Positions 1-9,678 are shown, counted from the first letter of the stretch. The stretch is DNA of 64,000 nt from Mycobacterium sp. Root135 (GCF_001426545.1 NZ_LMEZ01000005.1:342903-406902); one strand, 5' to 3'. Program-made: numbers and translations. The notes: generated from the sequence alone by a model not told the origin.

Positions 1-513
<513 letters not shown>

Positions 514-517
<4 letters not shown>

Positions 518-1266
518 CGCGGTGCCATCCGGATGGCACCGTCCAACCGGATCACCTCTCCGTTGAGCATCGGGTTCTCCACGATGTGCTGCGCGAGCGC
601 GCCGTACTCGTCGGGATCACCGAGCCGCGCGGGATGCGGAACCTGCTGACCGAGCGAACGCTGAGCCTCCTCGGGCAGCGAACCCAACAGCGGGGTCTTG
701 AACAGACCGGGGGCGATGGTGCAGACCCGAATCAGTTCGCGGGACAGGTCGCGGGCGATCGGCAGGGTCATCCCGACCACACCACCCTTGGACGCCGAGT
801 ACGCCGCCTGACCGATCTGACCGTCGAATGCCGCCACCGACGCGGTGTTGACGATGACACCGCGCTCCTCACCAAGCGGTTCGGTCTTGGCGATCCGCTC
901 GGCGGCCAACCGGATCACGTTGAACGTGCCGATCAGGTTGACCTCGACGACCTTGCGGAATCCGTCGAGCGGGAACGGACCGTTCTTGCTCACCGTCTTG
1001 ACCGCATTGCCGATGCCGGCGCAGTTGACGTTGATGCGCAGCGGACCCATCGACTCGGCGACGTCGAGCGCCTTGGCCACCGCATCCTCGTCGGTGACGT
1101 TCGCCGCGACGAACTTGGCGCGCTCCCCCAACTCGGCGACCACTTCCTCACCCTTGAGGTCGATGACCACGACACTGCCGCCGGCGTCCAACAGCCTCTT
1201 CACGGTCGCCAGGCCCAAGCCCGACGCACCACCGGTGACGACCGCCACCGAATCCCTGATCTGCAT
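514..1266 (-). CDS. SDR dehydrogenase, type-2 3-hydroxyacyl-CoA dehydrogenase-like
   Basis: This 250-residue short-chain dehydrogenase resembles 17beta-HSD10 / type-2 3-hydroxyacyl-CoA dehydrogenases. It should oxidise a 3-hydroxyacyl-CoA or a ring alcohol with NAD. The cofactor motif TGGASGLG is at residues 11-18 and NCAG at 81-84. The catalytic set is Ser143, Tyr156 and Lys160. The C-terminus [16 protein letters not shown] is shared in form with the SDR at 37757-38530, so the two are paralogues. It is first in the leftward unit, 57 bp from the operator palindrome at 1324. Fold and class are secure; the substrate is inferred from context. Confidence 0.85.
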
Positions 1267-1323
1267 GGACCCCGCTCCCTCGTGTCGCCGTGGGGCAGCC
1301 GCAATTCACCCCGATGGAGACGA

Positions 1324-1339
1324 ACTATACATGTACAGT
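1324..1339. promoter_or_regulatory. Operator palindrome, ACTATACATGTACAGT
   Basis: This copy differs from the perfect palindrome at one base and lies between the divergent SDR (start 1266) and DoxX gene (start 1402). Both arms read TANNNT outward (TATAGT left, TACAGT right), so it may overlay two -10 elements. Confidence 0.8.
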
Positions 1340-1401
1340 TCGTGGTTCCGTCTGTGCTCGCTCGCACACCACGTGGGCACGTATTCCGAGAGGTGGCCGT
1401 C

Positions 1402-1914
1402 ATGATGCAGACCTACGCAACTGATGCTGCACTGCTGATGCTCCGCCTGTGCCTGGGCGGGACGATGCTGGCGCACGGCTTGAACAAGTTCTTCGCCGGG
1501 GGCCGGATTGCGGGTACAGCCCGTTGGTTCGACGGGATGGGTATGCGACCCGGCCTGTTGCACGCTCGCGTGGCGGCAGGATCCGAAGTGGCCGCGGGTA
1601 TTGGCTTGGCGCTGGGGGTCCTCACGCCGGTCGCGGCGGCCGGATTCGTTGCGTTGATGCTCGTGGCGGGGTGGACAGTGCACCGGGGCAACGGCTTCTT
1701 CATCGTCAAGGACGGCTGGGAGTACAACCTGGTGTTGGCCGTAGCGGCCGTTGCGGTGGCAACGCTTGGCGCTGGCCGCTTCAGTGTCGACGCACTCCTG
1801 CCTCAAGCGGAGTGGCTGTCTGGGGGGATTGGCTTCGTCGTGGCCGTCGGGCTGGGCGTCTTGGGTGGTGTGGGTCAGCTCGCGCTCTTCTACCGGCCAG
1901 CCAAGGCTAGCTAG
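1402..1914 (+). CDS. DoxX family membrane protein
   Basis: This is a 170-residue hydrophobic protein with about four membrane segments (roughly residues 8-26, 55-100, 112-130 and 140-162). The early LRLCLGGTMLAHGLNKFF segment is typical of the DoxX family. DoxX proteins are small integral membrane proteins linked to quinone or redox functions in some systems, but their biochemical role is poorly defined. The start ATG at 1402 (a second ATG follows at 1405) has GAGAGG upstream. The longer open frame running from base 1 is antisense to the SDR and is not coding. The molybdopterin oxidoreductase follows 44 bp downstream, so this could be its membrane electron partner; that is inference. Confidence 0.8.
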   Translation: MMQTYATDAALLMLRLCLGGTMLAHGLNKFFAGGRIAGTARWFDGMGMRPGLLHARVAAGSEVAAGIGLALGVLTPVAAAGFVALMLVAGWTVHRGNGFFIVKDGWEYNLVLAVAAVAVATLGAGRFSVDALLPQAEWLSGGIGFVVAVGLGVLGGVGQLALFYRPAKAS

Positions 1915-1958
1915 CCCCGCGTTGGTCGGCTGCGTCTCCCATTTCGAAGGAACAACAG

Positions 1959-4079
1959 ATGTCCACCGTGTACACCAGTTGTCGAATCTGCCAGCAACGG
2001 TGCGGGATTGCGGTGACCGTCGAGGAGGGACGGGTCACGCGAATCGGTCCTGACAAGGCCAATCCGTACAGTTGGCGGGACTTCTGCGTGAAGGGTCGAA
2101 CTGCGGCCGCCCTAGTGGAACATCCCCACCGCATCACCTCGCCGCTGCGCCGCGTCGGTGACAGATACGTTCCAGCCAGTTACGACGACGCCGTCGACGA
2201 CATAGCCCGCTCGATACGGTCGATCATCGAACGTGTGGGTCCTGATGGCGTCGCCGTGTACTTCGGGAACCCGGCTGGCTTCAACGCCGCGGCGATTCCG
2301 TCTCTGCACCGGTTCATGAACGCGCTCGGCAGCAGGAGTGTCTTCAATTACGGGTCAGTTGACACCAATGGCTGGGCAATCGCGTGCGGCGAAATGTACG
2401 GGACGACCTTTTTCCCGATGATTCCCGATGTTGACGACTGTGACTTCTTCTTATTGGTGGGCGCCAATCCCGCTGAGAGCAAGATGAACTGGGTCGAATC
2501 GGTCCCCAACGGCTGGGCCCGGATCATGGCTCGCGTCGGAGACGGCGCCGACCTCGTCGTCGTCGACCCGTATCGCACTAAGACGGCGGACTCGGCGACG
2601 CTGCACATAGCCCCGCGGCCGGGCCAGGATTGGGCGCTTCTGCTGGCGATTCTCAAGGTGCTGTTCGCCAACGGCCTGGTTGACGAGTCGGAGTGCGCCA
2701 GAATCGGCGATGGGTTGGACGACATTCGTGCTCTGGCGTCCGCGGCCTCGGTCGACGAGTTGGCCGACCGGGCGGGCCTAGATGTGGGCACCATCGAATC
2801 CGTCGCGCTGCAGTTCGGAAGAGCGCGAACCGCGTTGGCCGTGGGGCGGACCGGGGTGTCGCAAACGAGCCGCGGCACCATCGCGCTGTGGTTGATTGAA
2901 ATCCTCAACATCGTCACCGGCCGCTGGGATACGCCAGGGGGGAGGTACTTTCAGCCTCCGACAACCCGTTTGCGATTGCCCCTCTACGACGCAGCGCCGC
3001 ATGTGTCTCGGGTTGCCCGACGACCGGCAATCGAGGGCACCCACGCTGTCGCAGAGCTGCCGGACGAGATCACCACACCCGGTCCGGGACAAGTCCGAGC
3101 GTTGTTCGTCGACCACGGGAACCCCGTGATCAGTGGCCCGGAGGGAGGCGCACTGGACGCTGCACTGCAGGACCTGGAGCTACTCGTCGCCGTCGACCTG
3201 GTGCAACGAGAAAGCCATCGATCAGCTCACTGGTTGATTCCCGGCACACATTGGCTCGAGCGCGCCGAGATCGCGCCCCTGCAGTCGGTTACGCAAGAGC
3301 TGCCCTTCGTACAGTTCGCCCAACGGGCCGTGTCTCCGCCGCCGGGCGTCGTGCCCGAGTGGAAGTTCTACGAAATGCTGGGAAGCAGACTTGGCCTCCC
3401 CGGATACAGGCCTGACGACCCGCGTTCCACGCCTGAGGATGATTGGCAGCGCGTCATGACACGCGGTGGCCGCATTGATTGGGCCGAGCTGCTACAGAAC
3501 CCTCATGGTGTCATGCTCGGTCCGCGCGAATACGGCCATGCCGCAGCATTTTTGCGAACCGCGGACCAAAGAGTCAGGTTGGCCCCACCCCGGTTCATAG
3601 CCGAGTGCCGGCGACAATTGAGCACGACACCGCCGTCGGCGCCCCCAGGCTTGCCGTTGCAGTTGGGCAATCGACGCCGAATGAGCTCGATGAACTCCTA
3701 CCTCAACGATCTTCCCGGAAGCCAACGCCTCGTGACGACCAACCGCGTGGAAATGCACGTCGACGACGCGAGGCGAGCGGGTGTCAGCGCAGGCTCGCGC
3801 GCACGTGTTCGGTCCAGCGTCGGCCAGATCGAACTGGAAGTGGCGATATCTGACGCGCCCCGCCCTGGTGTCGTCGTCGTCGAGCACGGCTGGGGTTCCA
3901 GAGTTTTCGACCCGTCTGGTTCGAGCGACCCCAGAGCACACGGAGCAAATCGCAACGAACTGTCCGCCCGCAGCGAAGAAGATCCGTTGTCTCTGATGTC
4001 GGCCTTCAACGAGACCTGGGTGGCAGTAGAACCGATACTCGATACCACCGCCAAATCTCACGAGCCGACCGCCGAATGA
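1959..4079 (+). CDS. Molybdopterin-dependent oxidoreductase with [4Fe-4S] domain
   Basis: This 706-residue protein belongs to the DMSO reductase / formate dehydrogenase-H superfamily. Cys8, Cys11, Cys15 and Cys43 form the N-terminal iron-sulfur site. The MGD-binding core follows (GNPAGFNAAA, VVVDPYRTKTA, GRTGVSQTSRG), and a C-terminal molydop-binding domain begins near residue 570 (LPLQLGNRRRMSSMN). No Cys or Sec is evident at the expected metal-ligand stretch SVDTNGWAIACG; Asp135 or Cys144 could serve. There is no Tat signal, so it is probably cytoplasmic. AAGGA precedes the ATG. It is the second gene after DoxX in an operator-led unit. It might hydroxylate, dehydrogenate or hydrate the substrate; the reaction is not predictable. 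Confidence 0.85.
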   Translation: MSTVYTSCRICQQRCGIAVTVEEGRVTRIGPDKANPYSWRDFCVKGRTAAALVEHPHRITSPLRRVGDRYVPASYDDAVDDIARSIRSIIERVGPDGVAVYFGNPAGFNAAAIPSLHRFMNALGSRSVFNYGSVDTNGWAIACGEMYGTTFFPMIPDVDDCDFFLLVGANPAESKMNWVESVPNGWARIMARVGDGADLVVVDPYRTKTADSATLHIAPRPGQDWALLLAILKVLFANGLVDESECARIGDGLDDIRALASAASVDELADRAGLDVGTIESVALQFGRARTALAVGRTGVSQTSRGTIALWLIEILNIVTGRWDTPGGRYFQPPTTRLRLPLYDAAPHVSRVARRPAIEGTHAVAELPDEITTPGPGQVRALFVDHGNPVISGPEGGALDAALQDLELLVAVDLVQRESHRSAHWLIPGTHWLERAEIAPLQSVTQELPFVQFAQRAVSPPPGVVPEWKFYEMLGSRLGLPGYRPDDPRSTPEDDWQRVMTRGGRIDWAELLQNPHGVMLGPREYGHAAAFLRTADQRVRLAPPRFIAECRRQLSTTPPSAPPGLPLQLGNRRRMSSMNSYLNDLPGSQRLVTTNRVEMHVDDARRAGVSAGSRARVRSSVGQIELEVAISDAPRPGVVVVEHGWGSRVFDPSGSSDPRAHGANRNELSARSEEDPLSLMSAFNETWVAVEPILDTTAKSHEPTAE

Positions 4080-4139
4080 CATGCGCAAACGTGTGGCGAA
4101 AAGACTTAGATGCCCGGGGTGCGACTGTGGTCTAGTGAG

Positions 4140-5285
4140 TCACAGCTGCCGCGCCAATGAGCGACTGATCACCAAACGTTGAATCTGGTTGGTGCCCTCG
4201 AAGATCTGGGTGATCTTGGCTTCGCGCATGTACCGCTCCACGGGGTAGTCGCGGGTATAACCGGCTCCGCCGAAGACCTGAACGGCGTCGGTCGTCACCT
4301 TCATGGCGGCATCGGTGGCCACGAGTTTGGCGATCGACGCCGCCCGGGTGTAGGCCATGCCAAGATCGCGGCGCCGTGCGGCCTCGATATAGGTGGCCCG
4401 GGCGGAACCGACGGCGGCGGCCATGTCGGCGAGGACGAATCCCAAGCCCTGATGGTCGATGATCCTGCGGCCGAATGTGCTTCGCTGATGCGCGTACTCG
4501 GTGGCAGCGTCGAGAGCTGCCTGAGCGATACCCACAGCGACGGCTGCGATGCCGAGTCGCCCTGAATCGAGCGCAGAGAATGCGATCTGCAGACCTTGGC
4601 CCTCGCGGCCGATTCGCCGCCCAGACGGTATGAAGGCGTCGTCATAGAACGCTGCGGTGGTCGGCACGGCATGCAGGCCCATCTTGTCCTCGGGCTTGCC
4701 GAAACTCAGGCCCTGCTGCTCGCCTGGCACCAAAAGGCAGCTGATGCCGTTGGAACCCTCACCCGTGCGCACGAACAACGCGTAGAAATCGGCGATACCA
4801 CCATGGGTTATCCAGGCCTTCTCACCGCGCACCACATACCCTTGGCCGGTGGGGATGGCCGCACATCGCAGCGCCGCGGCGTCAGATCCTGCTTGTGACT
4901 CCGAAAGGCTGTAGGCGCCAATCGTGTTGCCGTCCAGCATTTTAGGCAACCATTCTTGCTGCTGTTCGACGGTACCGAACACTGCCAGTGGATGGCATGC
5001 CAGGCTGTGCACGCTGACCGCAACGGCCACCGCCGCCCACCGCGCGGCGATCTCCTCGAGGACTTGTAGGTACACCTCGTACGGCTGCTCTCCGCCACCC
5101 CACTTCGCGGGGTACGGCAGGCTCAACAGGCCCGCGTCGCCGAGCGCGCGAAAGGCTTCGCTCGGGTATCGACGGTGCCGTTCGGCATCGTCGACCACTG
5201 GGGCAAGAACGCCGTCGCAGACGTCTCGAGTCAGTGCGATCAGGTCGCGCGCGTCGTCGGTGGGTAGCAGTCGTTCGACGGTCAC
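4140..5285 (-). CDS. Acyl-CoA dehydrogenase (MCAD type)
   Basis: This is a full-length 381-residue FAD acyl-CoA dehydrogenase, introducing a 2,3-double bond into an acyl-CoA. SLSESQAGSDAAALR is the flavin/substrate signature. The C-terminal IFEGTNQIQR supplies the catalytic base, Glu363. It starts with GTG, overlapping the stop of the upstream gene as GTGA. It is last in the leftward unit PaaK-like ligase / small ligase-like protein / dehydrogenase. The ligase neighbour suggests it acts on the CoA ester made there. Confidence 0.9.
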   Translation of the reverse strand: MTVERLLPTDDARDLIALTRDVCDGVLAPVVDDAERHRRYPSEAFRALGDAGLLSLPYPAKWGGGEQPYEVYLQVLEEIAARWAAVAVAVSVHSLACHPLAVFGTVEQQQEWLPKMLDGNTIGAYSLSESQAGSDAAALRCAAIPTGQGYVVRGEKAWITHGGIADFYALFVRTGEGSNGISCLLVPGEQQGLSFGKPEDKMGLHAVPTTAAFYDDAFIPSGRRIGREGQGLQIAFSALDSGRLGIAAVAVGIAQAALDAATEYAHQRSTFGRRIIDHQGLGFVLADMAAAVGSARATYIEAARRRDLGMAYTRAASIAKLVATDAAMKVTTDAVQVFGGAGYTRDYPVERYMREAKITQIFEGTNQIQRLVISRSLARQL

Positions 5286-5980
5286 GACACCGGCTCGCCG
5301 GCCACCACGATGTCGTCGTCGACACGGGTGGCGGTGCCGCGGAATCCGGTGGTCACCTCGAGAAAATTCGTTGCCCGTTGGGCGATGTTGGAGACCACGA
5401 GGCCGCGCTCAGTGGAAGTTACGTCCCACTCACGACCGTTGACCAGCGCCTGTCGTTCTCCAGGGAGCCCCATTGCCAAGGCCGGTCCGAACCGCACGAA
5501 CGGAGCTACTGCGGTTTGATGGTCCGCCAGCATGACGGCAGCTCTGGGCCGAGCCCAGATGACGTCAACTCGCGAGAGCAGCTCCGCAACCGGTGCACCG
5601 GCTTCGGTGAGTGCGTTGAGGGTCGCCCCCCCGAGACCGATGACGGCCTTGACGGGGAACCGTTGCAGGAACATCAACACCCGCCGGACGTCCCACGCGA
5701 AGACCTCGGCGGGCAGATAGGTCACGCCGAGATTGCGCAAGGCGTGGGTCACGGTACTGCCCCACGGAGATTCCCAGTTGGTCAGAGTAGTCAGGGCCAT
5801 GTCGCCACGCTTCAAACCCGCTCGGCGCAGGATGGTTTCGGCCCAGGCGGTGTCACGCTCGAATTCCGCCCACCCGATCTCGAAGTCCAAGTAGTCCGCA
5901 CCCACACGGCAACTCGCCAGCCCGTATATGGGCGGGCCCCCCAGTGCCTTCGCGGCGTCGGTCATCGATTGTCGGCTCAT
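5282..5980 (-). CDS. Unassigned protein resembling part of an adenylate-forming enzyme
   Basis: This 232-residue protein is sandwiched by 4-bp overlaps on both sides (ATGA from the PaaK-like gene, GTGA into the dehydrogenase), so it is surely co-translated with them. Segments such as RRAGLKRGDMALTTLTNWES and LRNLGVTYLPAEVF recall the N-terminal substrate domain of phenylacetate-CoA ligase-like enzymes, but no ATP-binding TSGTTG loop or catalytic lysine motif is present. It may be a partner of the full-length PaaK-like enzyme next door, or a diverged half-enzyme. I do not assign a reaction. Confidence 0.6.
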   Translation of the reverse strand: MSRQSMTDAAKALGGPPIYGLASCRVGADYLDFEIGWAEFERDTAWAETILRRAGLKRGDMALTTLTNWESPWGSTVTHALRNLGVTYLPAEVFAWDVRRVLMFLQRFPVKAVIGLGGATLNALTEAGAPVAELLSRVDVIWARPRAAVMLADHQTAVAPFVRFGPALAMGLPGERQALVNGREWDVTSTERGLVVSNIAQRATNFLEVTTGFRGTATRVDDDIVVAGEPVS

Positions 5981-7326
5981 GCCTTCACCACCCGGTTGAA
6001 CTTCGAGACGCTGGTGCTCTTCGCCAGCAGGGAGTCAGCGGTGCACAATTCGACGTCCACCAAGACGCCTAGACGCTGTTGCAGCGCGGCCGTGGATCGT
6101 GCAAGCAGGTCGGCTTTGTCGGTGGTTCGGTCAGGCGCGTAACCAGCCCGCACCCGTAGCCGGTGCATCTCGTCGGCGGCGCGCACGATTTGAAAGATGC
6201 CGTCGGATAGTTCGGGGATGGTTTCCACAGCAGCCCACACGTCGGAAACCAGAATAGCCTTGCCTGCCACGACGGTCTCGTCCCCCTTGCGGCCGGCCAC
6301 CCAGATACGGGTGTGCGTGCGCCCATGAGGACCGGGCTGGCGGGTGTGCCGCACCAAATCTCCGGAATGAAAGCGGATGTACGGGGAGGCCCAGTTGTCG
6401 AGGTCTGTCGCCACCAGTTCGCCCACTTCGCCGTCGGCGGCCGGCTCACCAGTCACCGGGTCGTGAAACTCGGCAAGAACCGTGTCCTCCCATAGGTAAT
6501 AACCGTCATGCTCCCGACCCTCCCATGCCGTCCCGGTGTCTCCGGCGCTGGTGTAGGTGTAGAGGTCGACGCCCCAGTCGTTGCGGATCTTGTCGGTCAA
6601 AACGCCACCCAGCGGCTGACCGGCAAATGCCGCGCCCTTGAGCGACGACAACATGGCCCGCATGTCGTAGCGTTCTGCGAGGCGTTCGAACTCCAGCACC
6701 ATGGGTAGCAGAAATTGTACGTATGACACCTGGTAGCGCTGAATGGCTTGCAGAACGCGTTCGCCCTCTCCGACCCACGTGTCGATGAAGATTGGCACCA
6801 CACCGAGCAGGTGAAAATAGTCGTCGAAATAGTTGCGCAATGTGCCGGTTTGCACGATGACCCGGTCCCCCGGGCGCACGCCGATTTCCCAAAGGTCACG
6901 AGCCGAAATCGTCGGTAGCGGTGGGGCAGTCGTCCAGATCTCGGGGAGGGGTTCGGGCAACGACGTAGTCCCCGAGGTTGAGGTGATTGAGGTCAACGCC
7001 GACGGGTCGACGCAGAGCAGACCGCCATATGGGTCTCCGGTGCGGTCACGGTAGGCCTGGATATCCGACTTCGTCATGGTCGGGATGCGGGCAAGGAAGT
7101 CCTCCGTGGAGGCGATGTCTTGCGGCGAGACGCCTGCCGTCGACCAGTGCTCACGATAGAACGGTGAATTGCTCCATGCGTACTGGACCAGATCAAGTAC
7201 GCGCTGCTGCTGCAAGGCGGCGATCTCTGCCCGCGTTGCGGTTTCGATCTGCGGTTCCAGAAACCGCCGGTCCGAATTGGACGCCGTCTCGGCAACCGAG
7301 CCAGTATCGATATTCGTTGTCATCAT
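5977..7326 (-). CDS. Phenylacetate-CoA ligase-like (PaaK family) AMP-forming ligase
   Basis: This 449-residue adenylate-forming enzyme has PaaK architecture: an N-terminal LQQQRVLDLVQYAWSNSPFY helix, the ATP loop STSGTTSLPEP, a central domain with YTSAGDTGTAWEG, and GELVATDLDN and IRFHSGDLV. A short C-terminal domain ends in STSVSKFNRVVKA, where a PaaK lysine would lie. It should activate a carboxylic acid, possibly aromatic or cyclic, to its CoA ester. The start is uncertain: GGAGG directly precedes tandem ATGs at 7326 and 7323, while another in-frame ATG lies at 7389 near the operator at 7400. It leads the unit ending in the dehydrogenase at 4140. Confidence 0.8.
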   Translation of the reverse strand: MMTTNIDTGSVAETASNSDRRFLEPQIETATRAEIAALQQQRVLDLVQYAWSNSPFYREHWSTAGVSPQDIASTEDFLARIPTMTKSDIQAYRDRTGDPYGGLLCVDPSALTSITSTSGTTSLPEPLPEIWTTAPPLPTISARDLWEIGVRPGDRVIVQTGTLRNYFDDYFHLLGVVPIFIDTWVGEGERVLQAIQRYQVSYVQFLLPMVLEFERLAERYDMRAMLSSLKGAAFAGQPLGGVLTDKIRNDWGVDLYTYTSAGDTGTAWEGREHDGYYLWEDTVLAEFHDPVTGEPAADGEVGELVATDLDNWASPYIRFHSGDLVRHTRQPGPHGRTHTRIWVAGRKGDETVVAGKAILVSDVWAAVETIPELSDGIFQIVRAADEMHRLRVRAGYAPDRTTDKADLLARSTAALQQRLGVLVDVELCTADSLLAKSTSVSKFNRVVKA

Positions 7327-7399
7327 CCTCCAGTCCCGCCGCCTACGCATTGGTCGCGAAGGGGCCGAGGGGCACGCAGTGATGCGCATTGGGGTCTGA

Positions 7400-7415
7400 T
7401 TCTTACATGTAAAGG
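7400..7415. promoter_or_regulatory. Operator palindrome variant with core TTACATGTAA
   Basis: TTCTTACATGTAAAGG retains the central 10-bp palindrome but has degenerate outer arms. It lies 73 bp upstream of the PaaK-like start at 7326 and is the weaker of two sites in this divergent region. Confidence 0.55.
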
Positions 7416-7487
7416 TGAGTTCGGGCAATGGCGTTCTCGGCCCAAACACAACAACGGCCCATCCGGTCATCGCCTCGGTTGACGAAC

Positions 7488-7503
7488 GCCTTACGCGTAA
7501 AGT
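7488..7503. promoter_or_regulatory. Operator palindrome variant with core TTACGCGTAA
   Basis: GCCTTACGCGTAAAGT lies 69 bp before the ligase start at 7573. Its right arm, TAAAGT, matches a TANNNT -10 pointing at that gene. The ACGCGT centre is shared with the site ahead of the TetR gene. Confidence 0.5.
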
Positions 7504-7572
7504 TAGGTGGTGTCCTACCGTCTGCGCACCACGCACAGAACTACGGACACGGGAGCTTACGGAAGGACGCCG

Positions 7573-9105
7573 ATGGCGAACACGAACCTCTCCGACGTGT
7601 GCCGAGCACACGCCCGACGCTTCCCACTTGGCACGGCCGCAATCGACGGCGAAGTGCGCTATAGCTGGCCACAATTCGACGTCCGGGTAGACCACGTAGC
7701 CGCGATGTTGGCTGACCACGGGGTCACGAGGGGCGACCGGGTGCTGTGGTTGGCGCAAACCTCGGTCCGGTTCTTGGAGCTGATGATGGCCTGCGCACGC
7801 ATCGGTGCAATCATCTGCCCGGCCAACTGGCGACAGTCTGGCGAGGAAATGGCATTCGTGATCGATGACTTCGATCCCGCGGTCATCATCTGGCAGCACG
7901 AGGAGATCGGCGGCGCGGTAAGCGCCGCCAGAGCATCCGCCGTAACCACGGCTCACTGGATCCAGCACGACACCACCGATGAGCTTGGCTATGACGCGCT
8001 CGTCGAAAAGTCCTGCCCCGCAGGCTTTGAGGCTACTGATCCAGATACCGCACTGTTGGTCATCTACACCGCAGCAAGCTCGGGTCGCCCGGCAGGCTCC
8101 ATGTTGAGCCACCGCAACCTCATGACGATGGCAACGATGACGGGGGCGGTGACCGAAGTCGACCACGACAGCGTGTTCGTCAACACCGGGCCACTGTTCC
8201 ACATCGGCAACTTCCAATTCGACTCACTGCCGGTTTTCCTTCGCGGCGGCACCAACGTGTACGTGCGCCGTGTCGAGGAGGAGCAATTGCTGCGACTGAT
8301 CGCCCACGAGAGGATCACGTCGGCCTTCCTGATGCCGCCAACCATCATGAAGATGATGGAGTTGAATGCCACTATGGACCTGGATATCTCGTCACTACGA
8401 GCCGGTCCATTCGGACCGATGTGGGGTGCGGCATTACCGGCGGACAACAGCGCGTGGGCCAGGTTCCCAGGCGGCTTCGGCCAAACGGAACTCAGTGGCC
8501 TATGCGTTCTCAATGCCTACGGCGGCAAAGGAATCGGAAATTCTGGGCGGCCGACACCCCTGTGCCAAATACGCATCGTCGATGCCGACGGTCAGGAAGT
8601 TCCTGCAGGGCAGTGCGGCGAGATCACCGTGCGTGGCGACAATGTGCACCTCGGGTACTGGAACCGGCCTGATCGCAACGCCGAGCGATTCGCCGACGGA
8701 TGGTGGCGCACAACTGATCTGGGACGGATCGAGCCAGACGGATCGCTGGAATTTCTCGGGACGATGACCCGAATGATCAAGTCCGCAGCGGAGAACGTAT
8801 ATCCACCGGAGGTCGAGCGCTGCCTGACCGCGCACCCGGCGGTCAAGGCGGCGGCGGTGATCGGCGTACCAGACCCGCACTATACTCAGTCGGTGAAAGC
8901 CGTCGTCGTCGTCGAAACCGACCAGTCGGTCACCGCTTCGGACCTCATCGAGCACTGCCGTAACCACATCGCCTCGTACAAGAAGCCGAGGTTCGTCGAG
9001 TTCGTCGACGAACTTCCGCTCGCGGGGGGACGGCCTGACTACGACGTGCTCGATGCCCGGTTTGGCGGGGGAGGTTATCCAGGTGGCGGTAATGTCGCGA
9101 CGTAG
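7573..9105 (+). CDS. Acyl-CoA synthetase homologue with altered ATP loop and no C-terminal catalytic lysine
   Basis: This 510-residue ANL-superfamily (FadD-like) protein has recognisable domains: N-terminal acyl/adenylate domain, FGQTELSG, the WWRTTDLGRIEPDG hinge, and the C-terminal domain with SAAENVYPPEVE. The ATP-binding loop reads YTAASSGRPAGSMLSH rather than YTSGTTGxPKG, so the usual loop lysine is Ala. The C-terminus reads LPLAGGRPDYDVLDARFG where ligases have PRTxxGKxxR, so the adenylation lysine is missing. It may be a weak, altered or non-catalytic ligase. GGAAGG precedes the ATG at 7573. It converges with the thioesterase gene, 12 bp apart. Confidence 0.8.
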   Translation: MANTNLSDVCRAHARRFPLGTAAIDGEVRYSWPQFDVRVDHVAAMLADHGVTRGDRVLWLAQTSVRFLELMMACARIGAIICPANWRQSGEEMAFVIDDFDPAVIIWQHEEIGGAVSAARASAVTTAHWIQHDTTDELGYDALVEKSCPAGFEATDPDTALLVIYTAASSGRPAGSMLSHRNLMTMATMTGAVTEVDHDSVFVNTGPLFHIGNFQFDSLPVFLRGGTNVYVRRVEEEQLLRLIAHERITSAFLMPPTIMKMMELNATMDLDISSLRAGPFGPMWGAALPADNSAWARFPGGFGQTELSGLCVLNAYGGKGIGNSGRPTPLCQIRIVDADGQEVPAGQCGEITVRGDNVHLGYWNRPDRNAERFADGWWRTTDLGRIEPDGSLEFLGTMTRMIKSAAENVYPPEVERCLTAHPAVKAAAVIGVPDPHYTQSVKAVVVVETDQSVTASDLIEHCRNHIASYKKPRFVEFVDELPLAGGRPDYDVLDARFGGGGYPGGGNVAT

Positions 9106-9117
9106 GGCGCGAAGCAG

Positions 9118-9678
9118 TCAGTCGTCAATTCCGCCGCCACCGTCGTCATCGCGCAGAGACGCGAGCCAACGTTGGTGACGATCGAAATGATCTGCCGGAC
9201 GGCGGATCATGACGGCGCGGCTGGTTGCGACCACCACGTCGGCGTCGGCCAACCGCAGCTCGCATTCGACGAAGACTTTGCGCCCCTGCCGGTCGCTGAT
9301 GTGGGCCAGCCCGGTCAGGGGGCGTTCGATGGGAACGGGTTTCACGAATTTCACGGTCAGCTCCCCGGTGACGGCAAACTCGTTGTGGAGTAGTACCGCA
9401 TGCCCCGACATCTCGTCGAGCACACTGGCCGTCCAACCGCCGTGCGCAACGTTGGGACCGCCCTCCTGGTCGGACGGGCAGCTCACGTCGCTGCGGACCG
9501 AGCCATCCACCGTCAATTCTTCGTGGCGGATGCCCAGCCTGCAGCGGCGCTGGACGCGACAGGATCGACACAACACCACCCCGGTCGGGGAGGTGTCGGC
9601 GAACAAAGCTGAGTCTCGGTCATCGTGATCGAGGGGCGCCCACAGGGCGGACGTATCCGGTTCGGGTGTGTCCGGCAT
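9118..9678 (-). CDS. PaaI-type hotdog thioesterase with N-terminal cysteine motif
   Basis: This 186-residue protein has a C-terminal hotdog domain. NVAHGGWTASVLDEMSG (about residues 76-92) is the characteristic active-site helix region of the PaaI/YbgC-like acyl-CoA thioesterases. The N-terminal 60 residues carry CRSCRVQRRC (Cys37, Cys40, Cys46), possibly a metal site. It likely hydrolyses a CoA thioester, relieving CoA trapping or releasing a product. The ATG at 9678 overlaps the preceding SDR stop by one base (TGATG), which fixes the start although a longer frame is open. It is last in a seven-gene leftward unit beginning at 16309. Confidence 0.8.
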   Translation of the reverse strand: MPDTPEPDTSALWAPLDHDDRDSALFADTSPTGVVLCRSCRVQRRCRLGIRHEELTVDGSVRSDVSCPSDQEGGPNVAHGGWTASVLDEMSGHAVLLHNEFAVTGELTVKFVKPVPIERPLTGLAHISDRQGRKVFVECELRLADADVVVATSRAVMIRRPADHFDRHQRWLASLRDDDGGGGIDD

